Assembly: GCF_025822245.1 (NCBI RefSeq) | Contig: NZ_JACKTL010000052.1 | Span: forward strand, 62,001 to 126,000 | Reading direction: 5' to 3' | DNA from: Mycolicibacterium hodleri | GTDB taxonomy: Bacteria; Actinomycetota; Actinomycetes; Mycobacteriales; Mycobacteriaceae | DNA length: 64,000 bases | In this document: one piece after another, positions 1-8,432 of the stretch | How the letters are laid out: each line of letters opens with the position of its first letter | How positions within the stretch are numbered: the first letter of the stretch is position 1 | The notes under the pieces: generated by a model | Seen by the model: the letters and a program-made list of their open reading frames with translations, nothing else | What the model was told of the DNA's origin: nothing | Database searches by the model: none | Made by a program: the position numbers and the translations under genes

Positions 1-732
1 AAGCACGCGGACTGCGCCAAGGTCGGCATCAACTCGATCCGGCGGGATCTGCCCGCCGACGTCAGCCAGGCCACGCTGGACGCCACCATCGACGAGTTGA
101 ACGCGAATCCCGACTGCACCGGTTACATCGTGCAACTGCCGTTGCCGAGGCATCTCGACGAGAACGCCGCCCTGGAGCGCATCGACCCCGCCAAGGACGC
201 CGACGGTCTGCATCCCACCAACCTGGGTCGGCTGGTGCTCAACGAGGCGGCGCCGCTGCCGTGCACGCCGCGCGGCATCGTGCACCTGCTGCGCCGGTTC
301 GAGGTGCCGATCGCCGGTGCGCACGTGGTGGTGATCGGACGCGGCGTCACGGTCGGCCGGCCCATGGGGCTGCTGCTGACGCGCCGCTCCGAGAACGCCA
401 CGGTGACGTTGTGCCACACGGGAACCCGTGATCTGCCCGCCCTGACGCGCCAGGCCGACGTCATCATCGCCGCGGTGGGGGTGCCGCACATGGTGACCCC
501 GGAGATGGTCAAGCCGGGTGCCGCTGTAGTCGACGTCGGCGTGAGCCGTGACGCCGCGGGCGCACTCGTCGGAGACGTCCATCCGGGCGTGTGGGACGTC
601 GCGGGTCACGTGTCGCCGAACCCGGGTGGCGTCGGACCTCTGACGAGGGCGTTCCTGCTCACCAACGTCGTCGAACTCGAGGAGGGCGTGCTGAGCGCTT
701 CCGCGAAGAGCAGGGAAGCCGAGCTCGCGTGA
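1..732 (+). CDS. folD: FolD, methylenetetrahydrofolate dehydrogenase/cyclohydrolase, 5' truncated by window
   Basis: Bifunctional cytosolic enzyme of one-carbon metabolism that interconverts 5,10-methylene-, methenyl- and 10-formyl-tetrahydrofolate with NADP. The reading frame is open from base 1, so about 40 N-terminal residues lie outside the window and 243 residues remain. Family signatures are visible: GYIVQLPLP near the substrate site, KDADGLHP, and the C-terminal PNPGGVGPLT motif. The stop overlaps the GTG of the next gene (GTGA), which implies translational coupling. The same folD-small membrane protein pair is found in other mycobacteria. Identity is secure; only the start is unknown. 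Confidence 0.95.
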   Translation, partial: KHADCAKVGINSIRRDLPADVSQATLDATIDELNANPDCTGYIVQLPLPRHLDENAALERIDPAKDADGLHPTNLGRLVLNEAAPLPCTPRGIVHLLRRFEVPIAGAHVVVIGRGVTVGRPMGLLLTRRSENATVTLCHTGTRDLPALTRQADVIIAAVGVPHMVTPEMVKPGAAVVDVGVSRDAAGALVGDVHPGVWDVAGHVSPNPGGVGPLTRAFLLTNVVELEEGVLSASAKSREAELA

Positions 733-1022
733 CCGCACGGGGACTCGCCCACCGGGTCTTCGCGGGTCAGTGGCCCATCCTCACGGTCGGGTTGTTCCTG
801 CTCGCCGCGTTCGGTCTGGTGGTGGCGGGGTACTGGCGGCGCGGTGCGTTGGTGCTGGCCATCGGCGTCGGCGTGGCCGCGGCACTGCGGCTGGCGTTCA
901 CCGACGACCGGGCCGGGCTGCTGGTGGTGCGGTCGCGGACCGTCGACGTCGCCACCACCGCCACGGTCAGCGCGGCGCTGGCCTACATCGCGCTGACCAT
1001 CGATCCACTGGGCACCAGCTAG
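729..1022 (+). CDS. DUF3017-type small membrane protein
   Basis: A 97-residue protein beginning MTARGLAHRVFAGQ. The GTG at 729 overlaps the folD stop, which decides the start; a longer open frame upstream runs antisense-free inside folD and is not used. Two or three hydrophobic segments are visible (about residues 15-35, 40-57 and 75-92), so it is probably an inner-membrane protein. Position after folD and length fit the DUF3017 family of actinobacteria, whose function is unknown. Its stop overlaps the convergent ammonia-lyase gene by four bases. Confidence 0.8.
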   Translation: MTARGLAHRVFAGQWPILTVGLFLLAAFGLVVAGYWRRGALVLAIGVGVAAALRLAFTDDRAGLLVVRSRTVDVATTATVSAALAYIALTIDPLGTS

Positions 1023-2455
1023 ATCAACTGCCCGAGCTGATCGAGAAGCGGCTCCGCCGTGGCGATGTCGCCGCGAAGGTCGCGGTCCTCGTCGTTGCGC
1101 GGCAGGCCCGACGCCAGTTCCACCGCGTGGCCGAGCACTCCGGTCAGGCTGCGGTCGATCCTGCGTTGCCGTAGCAGTCGGACGGCCCCGACCAGCTCGC
1201 AGCACAGCAGCACGCGGTAGGCCGCGGCCGATCGCTCGAGCTGGTGAATGCCCTGCGAGGCGAACGTGGCGTCCTCCTCTGCGCCGCGCGAGAGCACCAG
1301 GGTCCCGACCGACGCCGGCTGCGCGGCGTTGCGAATCTCCGCAATGGCGCCAGCCGCCACGTACTCGACCATCATGAGCCCGGAGGAGCCGTGCGCATCG
1401 GCGGCGAGGAACGCGTTGCCGCCGTTGGTGTCCGGGTCGTTGAGCATCCTGATTCGGGAGTGCGTGATGGGCGCGGTCAGGGCCAGCGCCAAGGTGGCAC
1501 CGTCGAGTTCGAGGGACAGCGACGCCTGGTAGAACGCGCCGTGGTGGACGACTTCGTCGCCGTCGGCGTCGAAGAGTGGATTCTCCTGCGCAGCGTTGAG
1601 CGTCCGCTCGAGCTGCCTGACGAGCGACCAGAGCGAGGCGACGACGCTGCCGTGGGCCACCGGGTACACCCGCAGACCGTAGGGGTCCTGGATGCGCGCA
1701 GGTGGACGGGCGGGGTCGGCGCTGTCGGCGTAGAGGTCGCGCAGCCTGGTGGCGACGGTCTCCACCTGCGTGGCGGCTGCAGCCCGTGCTGCGACGGGCG
1801 AGAAGGCCGACGGATTACCCTGCAGAGCAAGGAAACTCAGCATGTAGATGACACTCGACGCGCGTTCCAGCCGGAGTAGTTCGTCGACGGCCAGGCAGCT
1901 GCGCCCCACCGTGAGCGCACTGCTGCTCATGAACGGCAAGGCGCTGTCTGCACCCCACGGCGGCATCGGCGTCAGATCGCGGGTCGCGGGACGTTCGCCG
2001 ATCAGAGTCAGCGCCGTTCCGGCGAGCGCGGCCAGGTCGCCGGTGCCGATGGAGGCGTACTGCAGCACCTCGGGCAGTGCGTCGTCGTTGAGCATCCGCT
2101 GCAGGCCGGTGAGGATCGCAGGGTCCAAACCCGCACCCGGAAAACACAATTGGATGAGTCGGACCGCGAGCATCGAGCGCACCGTCCTGCCGCTCAGCGG
2201 GTCACCCGCGTCGACCGAATGGCTGCGCAGCAGTCGCATGCCGTACTCCTGGTCGTCTGGCGGAATCGTGTCGATCTTGTTGGCGCCGACGCCGGTGGTG
2301 CGGCCGTAGGTCGCGTAGCGGGTGCTCAGATCCGCGGCCAAATGGTGCAGGTGCTCGACGGCGGAGAGGACGGTGGCTGGAACGGAGACGGCCTCGCGAC
2401 CGTCGGCCAGGGCCACGACGTCGCCGACGGTCATCGTTCCGCTCAGCTCGATCAT
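1019..2455 (-). CDS. Aromatic amino acid ammonia-lyase family (HAL/PAL) protein, candidate histidine ammonia-lyase with an altered MIO triad
   Basis: A 478-residue protein of the fumarase/aspartase-like lyase fold. It diverges from the hut operon, so the expected role is histidine to urocanate plus ammonia, the step missing from that operon. The conserved Tyr loop is present (YGRTTGVGANK, Tyr about 50) and so is an NAAQPAS segment. The MIO-forming triad, normally Ala-Ser-Gly within GASGDL, reads Gly-Thr-Gly here (SIGTGDL, about 137-139), so the serine normally required for the electrophilic cofactor is absent. ATG at 2455 is chosen because AGGAG lies 7 bases upstream; the TTG one codon earlier is ignored. 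Family is sure, but activity and substrate are not, hence no gene symbol. Confidence 0.82.
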   Translation of the reverse strand: MIELSGTMTVGDVVALADGREAVSVPATVLSAVEHLHHLAADLSTRYATYGRTTGVGANKIDTIPPDDQEYGMRLLRSHSVDAGDPLSGRTVRSMLAVRLIQLCFPGAGLDPAILTGLQRMLNDDALPEVLQYASIGTGDLAALAGTALTLIGERPATRDLTPMPPWGADSALPFMSSSALTVGRSCLAVDELLRLERASSVIYMLSFLALQGNPSAFSPVAARAAAATQVETVATRLRDLYADSADPARPPARIQDPYGLRVYPVAHGSVVASLWSLVRQLERTLNAAQENPLFDADGDEVVHHGAFYQASLSLELDGATLALALTAPITHSRIRMLNDPDTNGGNAFLAADAHGSSGLMMVEYVAAGAIAEIRNAAQPASVGTLVLSRGAEEDATFASQGIHQLERSAAAYRVLLCCELVGAVRLLRQRRIDRSLTGVLGHAVELASGLPRNDEDRDLRGDIATAEPLLDQLGQLI

Positions 2456-2518
2456 CAAGGATCTCCTCGTTCTTCCACCATGGCCGCCCGACGGGCCCTA
2501 TCATCGCCGAAGGCCAAT

Positions 2519-2537
2519 GATTCCACCAGGTGGAATC
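2519..2537. promoter_or_regulatory. Candidate IclR operator between the lyase gene and the hut operon
   Basis: A perfect 9-bp inverted repeat around one base, GATTCCACC-A-GGTGGAATC, lies in the only gap (about 160 bp) between the divergent lyase and IclR genes. A second half-site, TTCCACCATGG, lies about 45 bases to the left. Size and symmetry suit an IclR-family dimer, and position would allow control of both directions. That IclR binds here is inference. Confidence 0.5.
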
Positions 2538-2616
2538 CAAATTTTACCTAGTAGCAACAGAAGGGCTGCTGGAGGAAACGCTGCCGTCCTAACCTTCGTG
2601 CCGAGAGGAGGTCACG

Positions 2617-3297
2617 TTGGCCGATCAAGCAACCCGAACAGTCGAGCGGGCGCTGGCCCTGCTGGCGAGCGTGTGCGACCGCGGCGGCGCGAATCTCGCG
2701 GACACCGCCAGGGACTGCGAGCTGGCCCCGAGTACGGCGCTGCGTCTGCTACGTACCCTGGAGGCCACCGGATTCGTGCGCAAGGACGAATCCGGCACCT
2801 ACCGGCCGGGCAGCCGCATCATCCAACTCGGTGCCCAAGCCCTCAGCGACGAGTCGCTGGTCGACCTCGCCGGACCCGCCATGGACGAGCTGGCCACTCA
2901 GACGGGCGAGTCGGTGTACCTGAGCGTCGTGGGACACGCCGGCACCGCGGTGTACATCAACATCGTCGAGGGCACACATTCGGTGCGCCACGCCAGCTGG
3001 GTCGGACGCACGGTTCCGTTGGACGTCTCGGCGGCCGGACAGGCATTGCGGGGCAAGGTGTCCGAGGACGGATACGCAATCGTCGAACGCGGCGTCGAGA
3101 CCGACGTCACCGCGATCGCCTGCCCGGTCTACTCGCAGGCCAGAATCGTCGCCGCGCTGAGCCTCGTCATTCCGAGCTACAGGGTCAACACGGACCAGAC
3201 GACGCAGTACGGTCGAATGCTGTACGCCGCAGCAGCGGACGTGTCCGCCCGTCTGAGCAGTCCCACCGAATCACGCACACCAGAAGGATCGTCATGA
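2617..3297 (+). CDS. IclR-family transcriptional regulator of the hut genes
   Basis: A 226-residue regulator with an N-terminal winged helix-turn-helix (about residues 5-65, including LADTARDCELAPSTALRLL) and a C-terminal IclR effector domain (about 85-215). The start is a TTG at 2617, supported by AGGAGG six bases upstream. It is the first gene of the rightward hut transcript and overlaps the ABC ATPase gene (ATGA). A local regulator of histidine uptake and breakdown is the natural reading; the inducer is unknown (urocanate is the usual signal in other hut systems, though through HutC). Confidence 0.85.
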   Translation: MADQATRTVERALALLASVCDRGGANLADTARDCELAPSTALRLLRTLEATGFVRKDESGTYRPGSRIIQLGAQALSDESLVDLAGPAMDELATQTGESVYLSVVGHAGTAVYINIVEGTHSVRHASWVGRTVPLDVSAAGQALRGKVSEDGYAIVERGVETDVTAIACPVYSQARIVAALSLVIPSYRVNTDQTTQYGRMLYAAAADVSARLSSPTESRTPEGSS

Positions 3298-4409
3298 TCA
3301 CGTTCGACAACGTCTCCAAGGTGTACCCCGACGGGACCGTCGCCGTCGACGGCCTCGACGTCATGGCGCCCAACGGCAAGATCACCGTCTTGGTTGGGCC
3401 GTCCGGCTGCGGCAAGACGACCTCGATGCGGATGATCAACCGCTTGATCGAACCCAGCTCGGGCACCATCGAACTCGACGGCGTCGACACCCAGACGCTG
3501 GATCGGGTCGCTCTTCGGCGCAGGATTGGCTACGTCATCCAGAACGCGGGCCTGTTCCCGCACCGCACGGTCGTCGACAACGTCGCCGCCCTGCCCCGTC
3601 TGCTCGGCGGGGGGAAGAAGCAAACCCGCTCGGCGGCAATGGAACTTCTCGAGCGCGTCGGGCTCGACGCCAAATTCGCCCGACGATATCCCTGGCAGCT
3701 GTCCGGCGGCCAGCAGCAGCGCGTGGGGGTGGCTCGCGCCTTGGCCACCGATCCACCCTTCCTGCTGATGGACGAGCCGTTCAGCGCCGTCGACCCGATC
3801 GTCCGAAACCAGTTGCAGGACGAGTTCCTTCGCCTCCAGGCCGACATCTCCAAGACCATCGTCATGGTCACCCACGACATAGACGAGGCCCTCAAGCTGG
3901 GCGATCAGGTGGTGGTGCTACGCCAAGGCGGGACGCTGGCCCAGGCCGCCACCCCCGCCGATCTGCTCGCCGCCCCCAAGGACGCCTTTGTCGCCGATTT
4001 CGTCGGATCCGCCCGCGGTTACCGCGCACTGGGCTTCCACACCTGCGACGACCTGCTCACACTCGCCGACGAGCCGACTCTTCAAGTGGGACAACCGGTC
4101 TCGACCGTCGGGGCGTCCCACGACAGGTGGATCCTGGTCGTCGACGTGGCAAACGCTCCGATCGGCTGGGTCGACACCGCCAACCTGCGGGGTGACCGCG
4201 TCGAGGAGGCAGACGTCAACCTCAGTGCCACCTCGGCCCGCAGGAGCGACCCGCTGCGGGATCTGCTCAACTCCGCACTCTCGAGTCCCAGTGGCCGGTG
4301 CGTCGTCACCGACGAGTCGGGCGCCCTGCTCGGCACCGCCACGGACCACGACGTACTGGACGCGATCAGACGCGCCAAGGACGCTCGTAGCGCGGCGGTT
4401 TCGGCATGA
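3294..4409 (+). CDS. QAT-family ABC transporter ATPase with C-terminal CBS region (histidine/betaine type)
   Basis: A 371-residue ATPase with Walker A GPSGCGKTT (about 38-46), signature LSGGQQQR, Walker B LLMDEP and switch His in VTHD. Past residue 240 there is a CBS-like regulatory region typical of OpuA/ProV-type quaternary-amine transporters. It powers uptake with the two permeases and lipoprotein that follow. The family is usually labelled osmoprotectant transport, but the location inside a hut cluster resembles the HutXWV histidine importers of proteobacteria, so histidine or urocanate is the inferred substrate. The ATG overlaps the IclR stop. Confidence 0.9.
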   Translation: MITFDNVSKVYPDGTVAVDGLDVMAPNGKITVLVGPSGCGKTTSMRMINRLIEPSSGTIELDGVDTQTLDRVALRRRIGYVIQNAGLFPHRTVVDNVAALPRLLGGGKKQTRSAAMELLERVGLDAKFARRYPWQLSGGQQQRVGVARALATDPPFLLMDEPFSAVDPIVRNQLQDEFLRLQADISKTIVMVTHDIDEALKLGDQVVVLRQGGTLAQAATPADLLAAPKDAFVADFVGSARGYRALGFHTCDDLLTLADEPTLQVGQPVSTVGASHDRWILVVDVANAPIGWVDTANLRGDRVEEADVNLSATSARRSDPLRDLLNSALSSPSGRCVVTDESGALLGTATDHDVLDAIRRAKDARSAAVSA

Positions 4410-5050
4410 ACTGGATATCGTCCAATCTTGGCCGGATCGTCGACCTCACGATCAGCCACGTGTGGCTGACGTTGGTGCCGACCGCGATCGGCCTGGTGCT
4501 CGCACTACCCCTTGGGTGGTGGGCGCACCGGTCGGGGCGCGGGTACGCGGCGATCGTCGGCACCGCGGGTCTGCTGTACACCATTCCCTCGTTGGCGCTG
4601 TTCATCATCCTGCCGACGATCCTGGGCACCAAGATCCTCGATCCGGTCAACATCGTCGTCGCACTGACGCTCTACACCCTGGCGCTGCTGGTGCGCGTGG
4701 TCGCCGACGGGCTCGGTTCGGTACCTCACGACACCGTGGCCGCGGCAGAGGCCATGGGCTACCGCAGTTGGCAGCGGCTGCTGCTGGTGGAACTGCCCGT
4801 TGCGGTCCCCGTCATCGCGGCGGGCCTGCGGGTGGCCGTGGTTTCCAACGTCAGCATCGTGACGATGGCTGCGCTGCTTGGCATTCCGCAGCTGGGCTCG
4901 CTGTTCACCCAGGGCTTTCAGCTCCGGCTGTACGCGCCGCTGGTCACCGGTGTCGTCCTCTGCGTCGTGCTGGCCGTGGTCTTCGACGGACTGATCATCT
5001 GGGCCAACAAACTCGCCACCCCGTGGCGGCAGCGGACGGTGACGTCGTGA
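4406..5050 (+). CDS. ABC transporter permease (QAT type), first copy
   Basis: A 214-residue inner-membrane permease with about five or six hydrophobic segments and the binding-protein-dependent transport loop EAMGYRSWQRLLLVELPVA (about 115-135), which contacts the ATPase. The start overlaps the ATPase stop (ATGA) and its stop overlaps the next permease (GTGA). It forms a heterodimeric channel with the second permease. Substrate is inferred from context as histidine-related. Confidence 0.9.
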   Translation: MNWISSNLGRIVDLTISHVWLTLVPTAIGLVLALPLGWWAHRSGRGYAAIVGTAGLLYTIPSLALFIILPTILGTKILDPVNIVVALTLYTLALLVRVVADGLGSVPHDTVAAAEAMGYRSWQRLLLVELPVAVPVIAAGLRVAVVSNVSIVTMAALLGIPQLGSLFTQGFQLRLYAPLVTGVVLCVVLAVVFDGLIIWANKLATPWRQRTVTS

Positions 5051-5760
5051 ACATCTTCGGCTGGCTCACCGACCCCGCCAACTGGACCGGGTCGGGCGGC
5101 ATCCCGACCCAGATCGGCTATCACCTGCTGTACTCCGGCGTCGCCCTCGTGGTCGCCTTGGCGGTCGCGGTGCCGCTCGGCATCGTGATCGGCTACACCG
5201 GCCGCGGCGAGGCGCTGGTGGCCGGATCCGCGAACGCGTTGCGCGCGCTGCCGTCGCTGGGGCTGCTCGTCCTACTGTTCCTGATCATCTCGCCGGTCGT
5301 GGCCGGGCAACTCGTCTACGTCCTGCCGACCACCGTGGTGCTCGTCCTGCTCGCGGTGCCGCCGATCCTGACCGGCACCTACGCGGGCATCCAGAACGCC
5401 GATCCCGACGCCGTGGGCGCCGCCCGCGGGATGGGCTACACCAAGCGTCAGATCCTGGTCCGGGTCCAGCTGCCATGCGCCCTGCCGCTACTGCTCTCCG
5501 GGGTCAGGGGCGCCACACTGCAAATCGTCTCGACCGCGACCATCGCGGCCTACCTCGGTCTGCAGGGCCTCGGCCGGTTCATCCTCGACGGCCGCGCGCA
5601 GGCCAACTTCAGCGAGATGGCCGGCGGCGCAATCCTCGTCGCCGCGCTCGCGCTGCTGCTGGAGTTCGGCTTCGCAGGGCTCGGCAGCCTCGTCGTGTCG
5701 CCGGGACTCCGCCGCTCCACGAAGAACTCGTCACCAGCCCCCACCAAAGCTGCCGCCTAG
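5047..5760 (+). CDS. ABC transporter permease (QAT type), second copy
   Basis: A 237-residue membrane protein homologous to the preceding permease. The coupling loop reads ARGMGYTKRQILVRVQLPCA (about 120-140), and there are about six hydrophobic stretches. The GTG at 5047 overlaps the upstream stop. The C-terminal tail is short and polar. It pairs with the first permease and the ATPase to form the importer. Two distinct permease genes are usual for OpuC/OsmF-like systems. Confidence 0.9.
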   Translation: MNIFGWLTDPANWTGSGGIPTQIGYHLLYSGVALVVALAVAVPLGIVIGYTGRGEALVAGSANALRALPSLGLLVLLFLIISPVVAGQLVYVLPTTVVLVLLAVPPILTGTYAGIQNADPDAVGAARGMGYTKRQILVRVQLPCALPLLLSGVRGATLQIVSTATIAAYLGLQGLGRFILDGRAQANFSEMAGGAILVAALALLLEFGFAGLGSLVVSPGLRRSTKNSSPAPTKAAA

Positions 5761-5795
5761 GTGCCACCCGGCACCGCCTACCAAGGAGAATGACC

Positions 5796-6719
5796 ATGAA
5801 GAAACGCGCCATCCTGTCGGCGTTCGCCCTCACCTCCGTGCTGGCACTCAGCGCGTGCGGCGGTGGGGGATCGGATCCCCTGTCCGGCGGAGGCAACGAC
5901 CAAGGCTCATCCGGCTCGCAGGTCATCATCGGCTCCGCGGACTTCACCGAGAGCCAGCTGATCGCCAGCATCTACTCCCAGGCGCTGCAGGCGAAGGGCG
6001 TCAAGGTCAAGGAGCAGTTCAACATCGGCAGTCGCGAGGTCTACATCGCGGCGCTCAAGGACGGGTCGATCGACCTCGTGCCCGAGTACACCGGTGCGCT
6101 GCTGAGCTACCTGGACCCGAAGTCGACCGCCGCGACCCAAGAGGCGGTGACCTCCGAGCTGACCACCAAGATGCCCCAGGGACTGTCGATGCTGACGGCC
6201 TCGCCCGCCGAGGACAAGGACGTCGTCGCCGTCACCAAGCCCACCGCCGACAAGTACCAGCTGAAGACCCTCTCGGATCTGGCGCCGCACGCGGGCGAGA
6301 TGGTCCTCGGCGCAGCGGCGGAATGGAAGACCCGCCAGCAGGGCGTCGTCGGTCTGCGTGACGTCTACGGGATCAACTTCAAGGACTTCGTCACTCTCGA
6401 CGCCGGGGGGACCTTGACCATGGCGGCGCTGACCAACGGCCAGATCCAGGCGGGCAACCTGTTCAGCACCGACCCCGGTCTGAAGACCAACAACCTCGTC
6501 GCGCTGGACGACGACAAGCATCTGTTCGCCTCCGAGAACGTGGTTCCGGTGATGAAGAAGGCCAAGGAGAACGACACCATCACCAAGACGCTCGACGCCG
6601 TCTCGGCGAAGCTCACCACCGACGACCTCATCTCCATGAACGCCGAGGCCGCCACGGGCACCAATCTCGCTGACATTGCGAAGAAGTGGCTTGCCGGCGC
6701 AGGCATCAGCGGATCTTAG
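5796..6719 (+). CDS. Substrate-binding lipoprotein of the QAT ABC transporter
   Basis: A 307-residue extracytoplasmic solute-binding lipoprotein. The signal peptide MKKRAILSAFALTSVLAL is followed by lipobox LSAC, with Cys about 21 as the lipid anchor. The body matches the OpuAC/OsmX fold (GSADFTESQLIASIYSQAL, then EYTGALLSYLD). ATG 5796 is preferred over ATG 5790 because AAGGAG ends seven bases before it. It delivers substrate to the two permeases. Ligand is unproven; genomic position argues for histidine or urocanate rather than betaine. Confidence 0.9.
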   Translation: MKKRAILSAFALTSVLALSACGGGGSDPLSGGGNDQGSSGSQVIIGSADFTESQLIASIYSQALQAKGVKVKEQFNIGSREVYIAALKDGSIDLVPEYTGALLSYLDPKSTAATQEAVTSELTTKMPQGLSMLTASPAEDKDVVAVTKPTADKYQLKTLSDLAPHAGEMVLGAAAEWKTRQQGVVGLRDVYGINFKDFVTLDAGGTLTMAALTNGQIQAGNLFSTDPGLKTNNLVALDDDKHLFASENVVPVMKKAKENDTITKTLDAVSAKLTTDDLISMNAEAATGTNLADIAKKWLAGAGISGS

Positions 6720-6746
6720 GCACTTCGACAAAGGACGTCATCTGAC

Positions 6747-8432
6747 ATGACCACCACCTCTGGGGCCGCCCCCGTCGCCGGTCCCCGTCCTGTCCGTGCC
6801 CCGCGCGGAACCGAACTCTCCTGCAAGGGCTGGCAACAGGAAGCCGTCCTGCGCATGTTGATGAACAACCTCGATCCCGAGGTCGCCGAGCATCCCGACG
6901 ACCTGGTCGTCTACGGCGGCACGGGGCGGGCGGCCCGCAGCTGGCCGGCCTTCGACGCGCTGGTGCGAACGCTTCGCGGGCTCGAGGACGACGAGACCAT
7001 GCTGGTGCAGTCCGGCAAGCCGGTCGGCGTGTTCCGCACCAACGTGTGGGCACCCCGAGTGCTGATCGCGAACTCGAATCTGGTTGGCGACTGGGCCAAC
7101 TGGGAGCAGTTCCGTGCACTGGAGGCGGCGGGTCTGACGATGTACGGCCAGATGACGGCCGGGTCGTGGATCTACATCGGCACCCAGGGCATCCTTCAGG
7201 GCACCTACGAGACGTTCGGGGCGATCGCCAAGAAGAAGTTCGGCGGCAGCCTCGCCGGCACCATCACCCTCACCGGTGGCGTCGGCGGCATGGGTGGTGC
7301 GCAGCCGCTGGCGGTCACCATGAACGAAGGCGTCGCGATCTGCGTCGACGTGGACGAGACGCGCATCGACCGGCGCATCTCCAAGCGGTATCTCGACGTC
7401 AAGGCCACCGACCTCGACGACGCGCTGGCGAAGGCCGTCGAGGCGCGAGATGCCAAGCGCCCGTTGTCGATCGGAGTGGTCGGCAACGCCGCCGAGGTCT
7501 TTCCCGCCCTGCTCGAACGCGACGCACCCATCGACATCGTCACCGATCAGACCTCGGCGCACGACCCGTTGTCCTATCTGCCGATCGGGATCGACCTCGA
7601 GGACATGAAGAAGATGTCGGAGAAGGATCCGGCCTACTTCACCGAGCAGGCGCAGGAGTCGATGGCCAAGCAGGTCGCCGCGATGGTCGGCTTCCTCGAC
7701 AAGGGCGCCGAGGTCTTCGACTACGGCAACTCGATTCGCGACGAAGCCCGAAAGGCGGGTTACGGCCGTGCCTTCGACTTTCCCGGTTTCGTGCCGGCCT
7801 ACATCAGGCCGCAGTTCGAAGAGGGTCTCGGCCCGTTCCGGTGGGCCGCCCTCTCCGGTGACCCGAAGGACATCGCCGCCACCGACAAGGCGATCCTGGA
7901 GCTGTTCCCGGAGAACGAGCATCTGCGGCGGTGGATCACCATGGCGGGTGAGCGCGTCGAGTTCGAGGGGTTGCCCGCCCGCATCTGCTGGCTCGGATAC
8001 GGCGAACGGCACCGGGCCGGACTGAAGTTCAACGAGATGGTGGCCTCGGGCGAGGTGTCCGCCCCCATCGTCATCGGCCGCGACCACCTCGACTCGGGAT
8101 CGGTGGCCTCGCCCTACCGCGAGACCGAGGCCATGCTCGACGGTTCCGACGCGATCGCGGACTGGCCGCTTCTCAACGCGATGCTGAACACGGCGTCCGG
8201 TGCGACGTGGGTGTCGATTCACCACGGCGGTGGGGTCGGCATGGGCCGCTCCATCCACGCCGGGCAGGTGTCGGTGGCCGACGGAACCGAACTGGCAGCC
8301 CAGAAGCTCGAGCGCGTGCTGACCAACGATCCCGGCATGGGCGTCATCCGCCACGCCGACGCGGGGTACGAGTACGCCGTCGAGGTGGCCGCCAGGCGAG
8401 GAGTGCGAATCCCGATGCAGGAGAGCGAATGA
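6747..8432 (+). CDS. hutU: HutU, urocanate hydratase
   Basis: A 561-residue cytosolic enzyme converting urocanate to 4-imidazolone-5-propionate with tightly bound NAD+. Full length for the family. Visible signatures are the N-terminal VYGGTGRAARSWPAFDALV, the nucleotide-binding LTGGVGGMGGAQP (about 175-187) and CWLGYGERHRAG with the conserved active-site Cys. It follows the transporter after a 27-base gap and overlaps the next gene (ATGA). This is the second step of histidine degradation. Confidence 0.96.
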   Translation: MTTTSGAAPVAGPRPVRAPRGTELSCKGWQQEAVLRMLMNNLDPEVAEHPDDLVVYGGTGRAARSWPAFDALVRTLRGLEDDETMLVQSGKPVGVFRTNVWAPRVLIANSNLVGDWANWEQFRALEAAGLTMYGQMTAGSWIYIGTQGILQGTYETFGAIAKKKFGGSLAGTITLTGGVGGMGGAQPLAVTMNEGVAICVDVDETRIDRRISKRYLDVKATDLDDALAKAVEARDAKRPLSIGVVGNAAEVFPALLERDAPIDIVTDQTSAHDPLSYLPIGIDLEDMKKMSEKDPAYFTEQAQESMAKQVAAMVGFLDKGAEVFDYGNSIRDEARKAGYGRAFDFPGFVPAYIRPQFEEGLGPFRWAALSGDPKDIAATDKAILELFPENEHLRRWITMAGERVEFEGLPARICWLGYGERHRAGLKFNEMVASGEVSAPIVIGRDHLDSGSVASPYRETEAMLDGSDAIADWPLLNAMLNTASGATWVSIHHGGGVGMGRSIHAGQVSVADGTELAAQKLERVLTNDPGMGVIRHADAGYEYAVEVAARRGVRIPMQESE

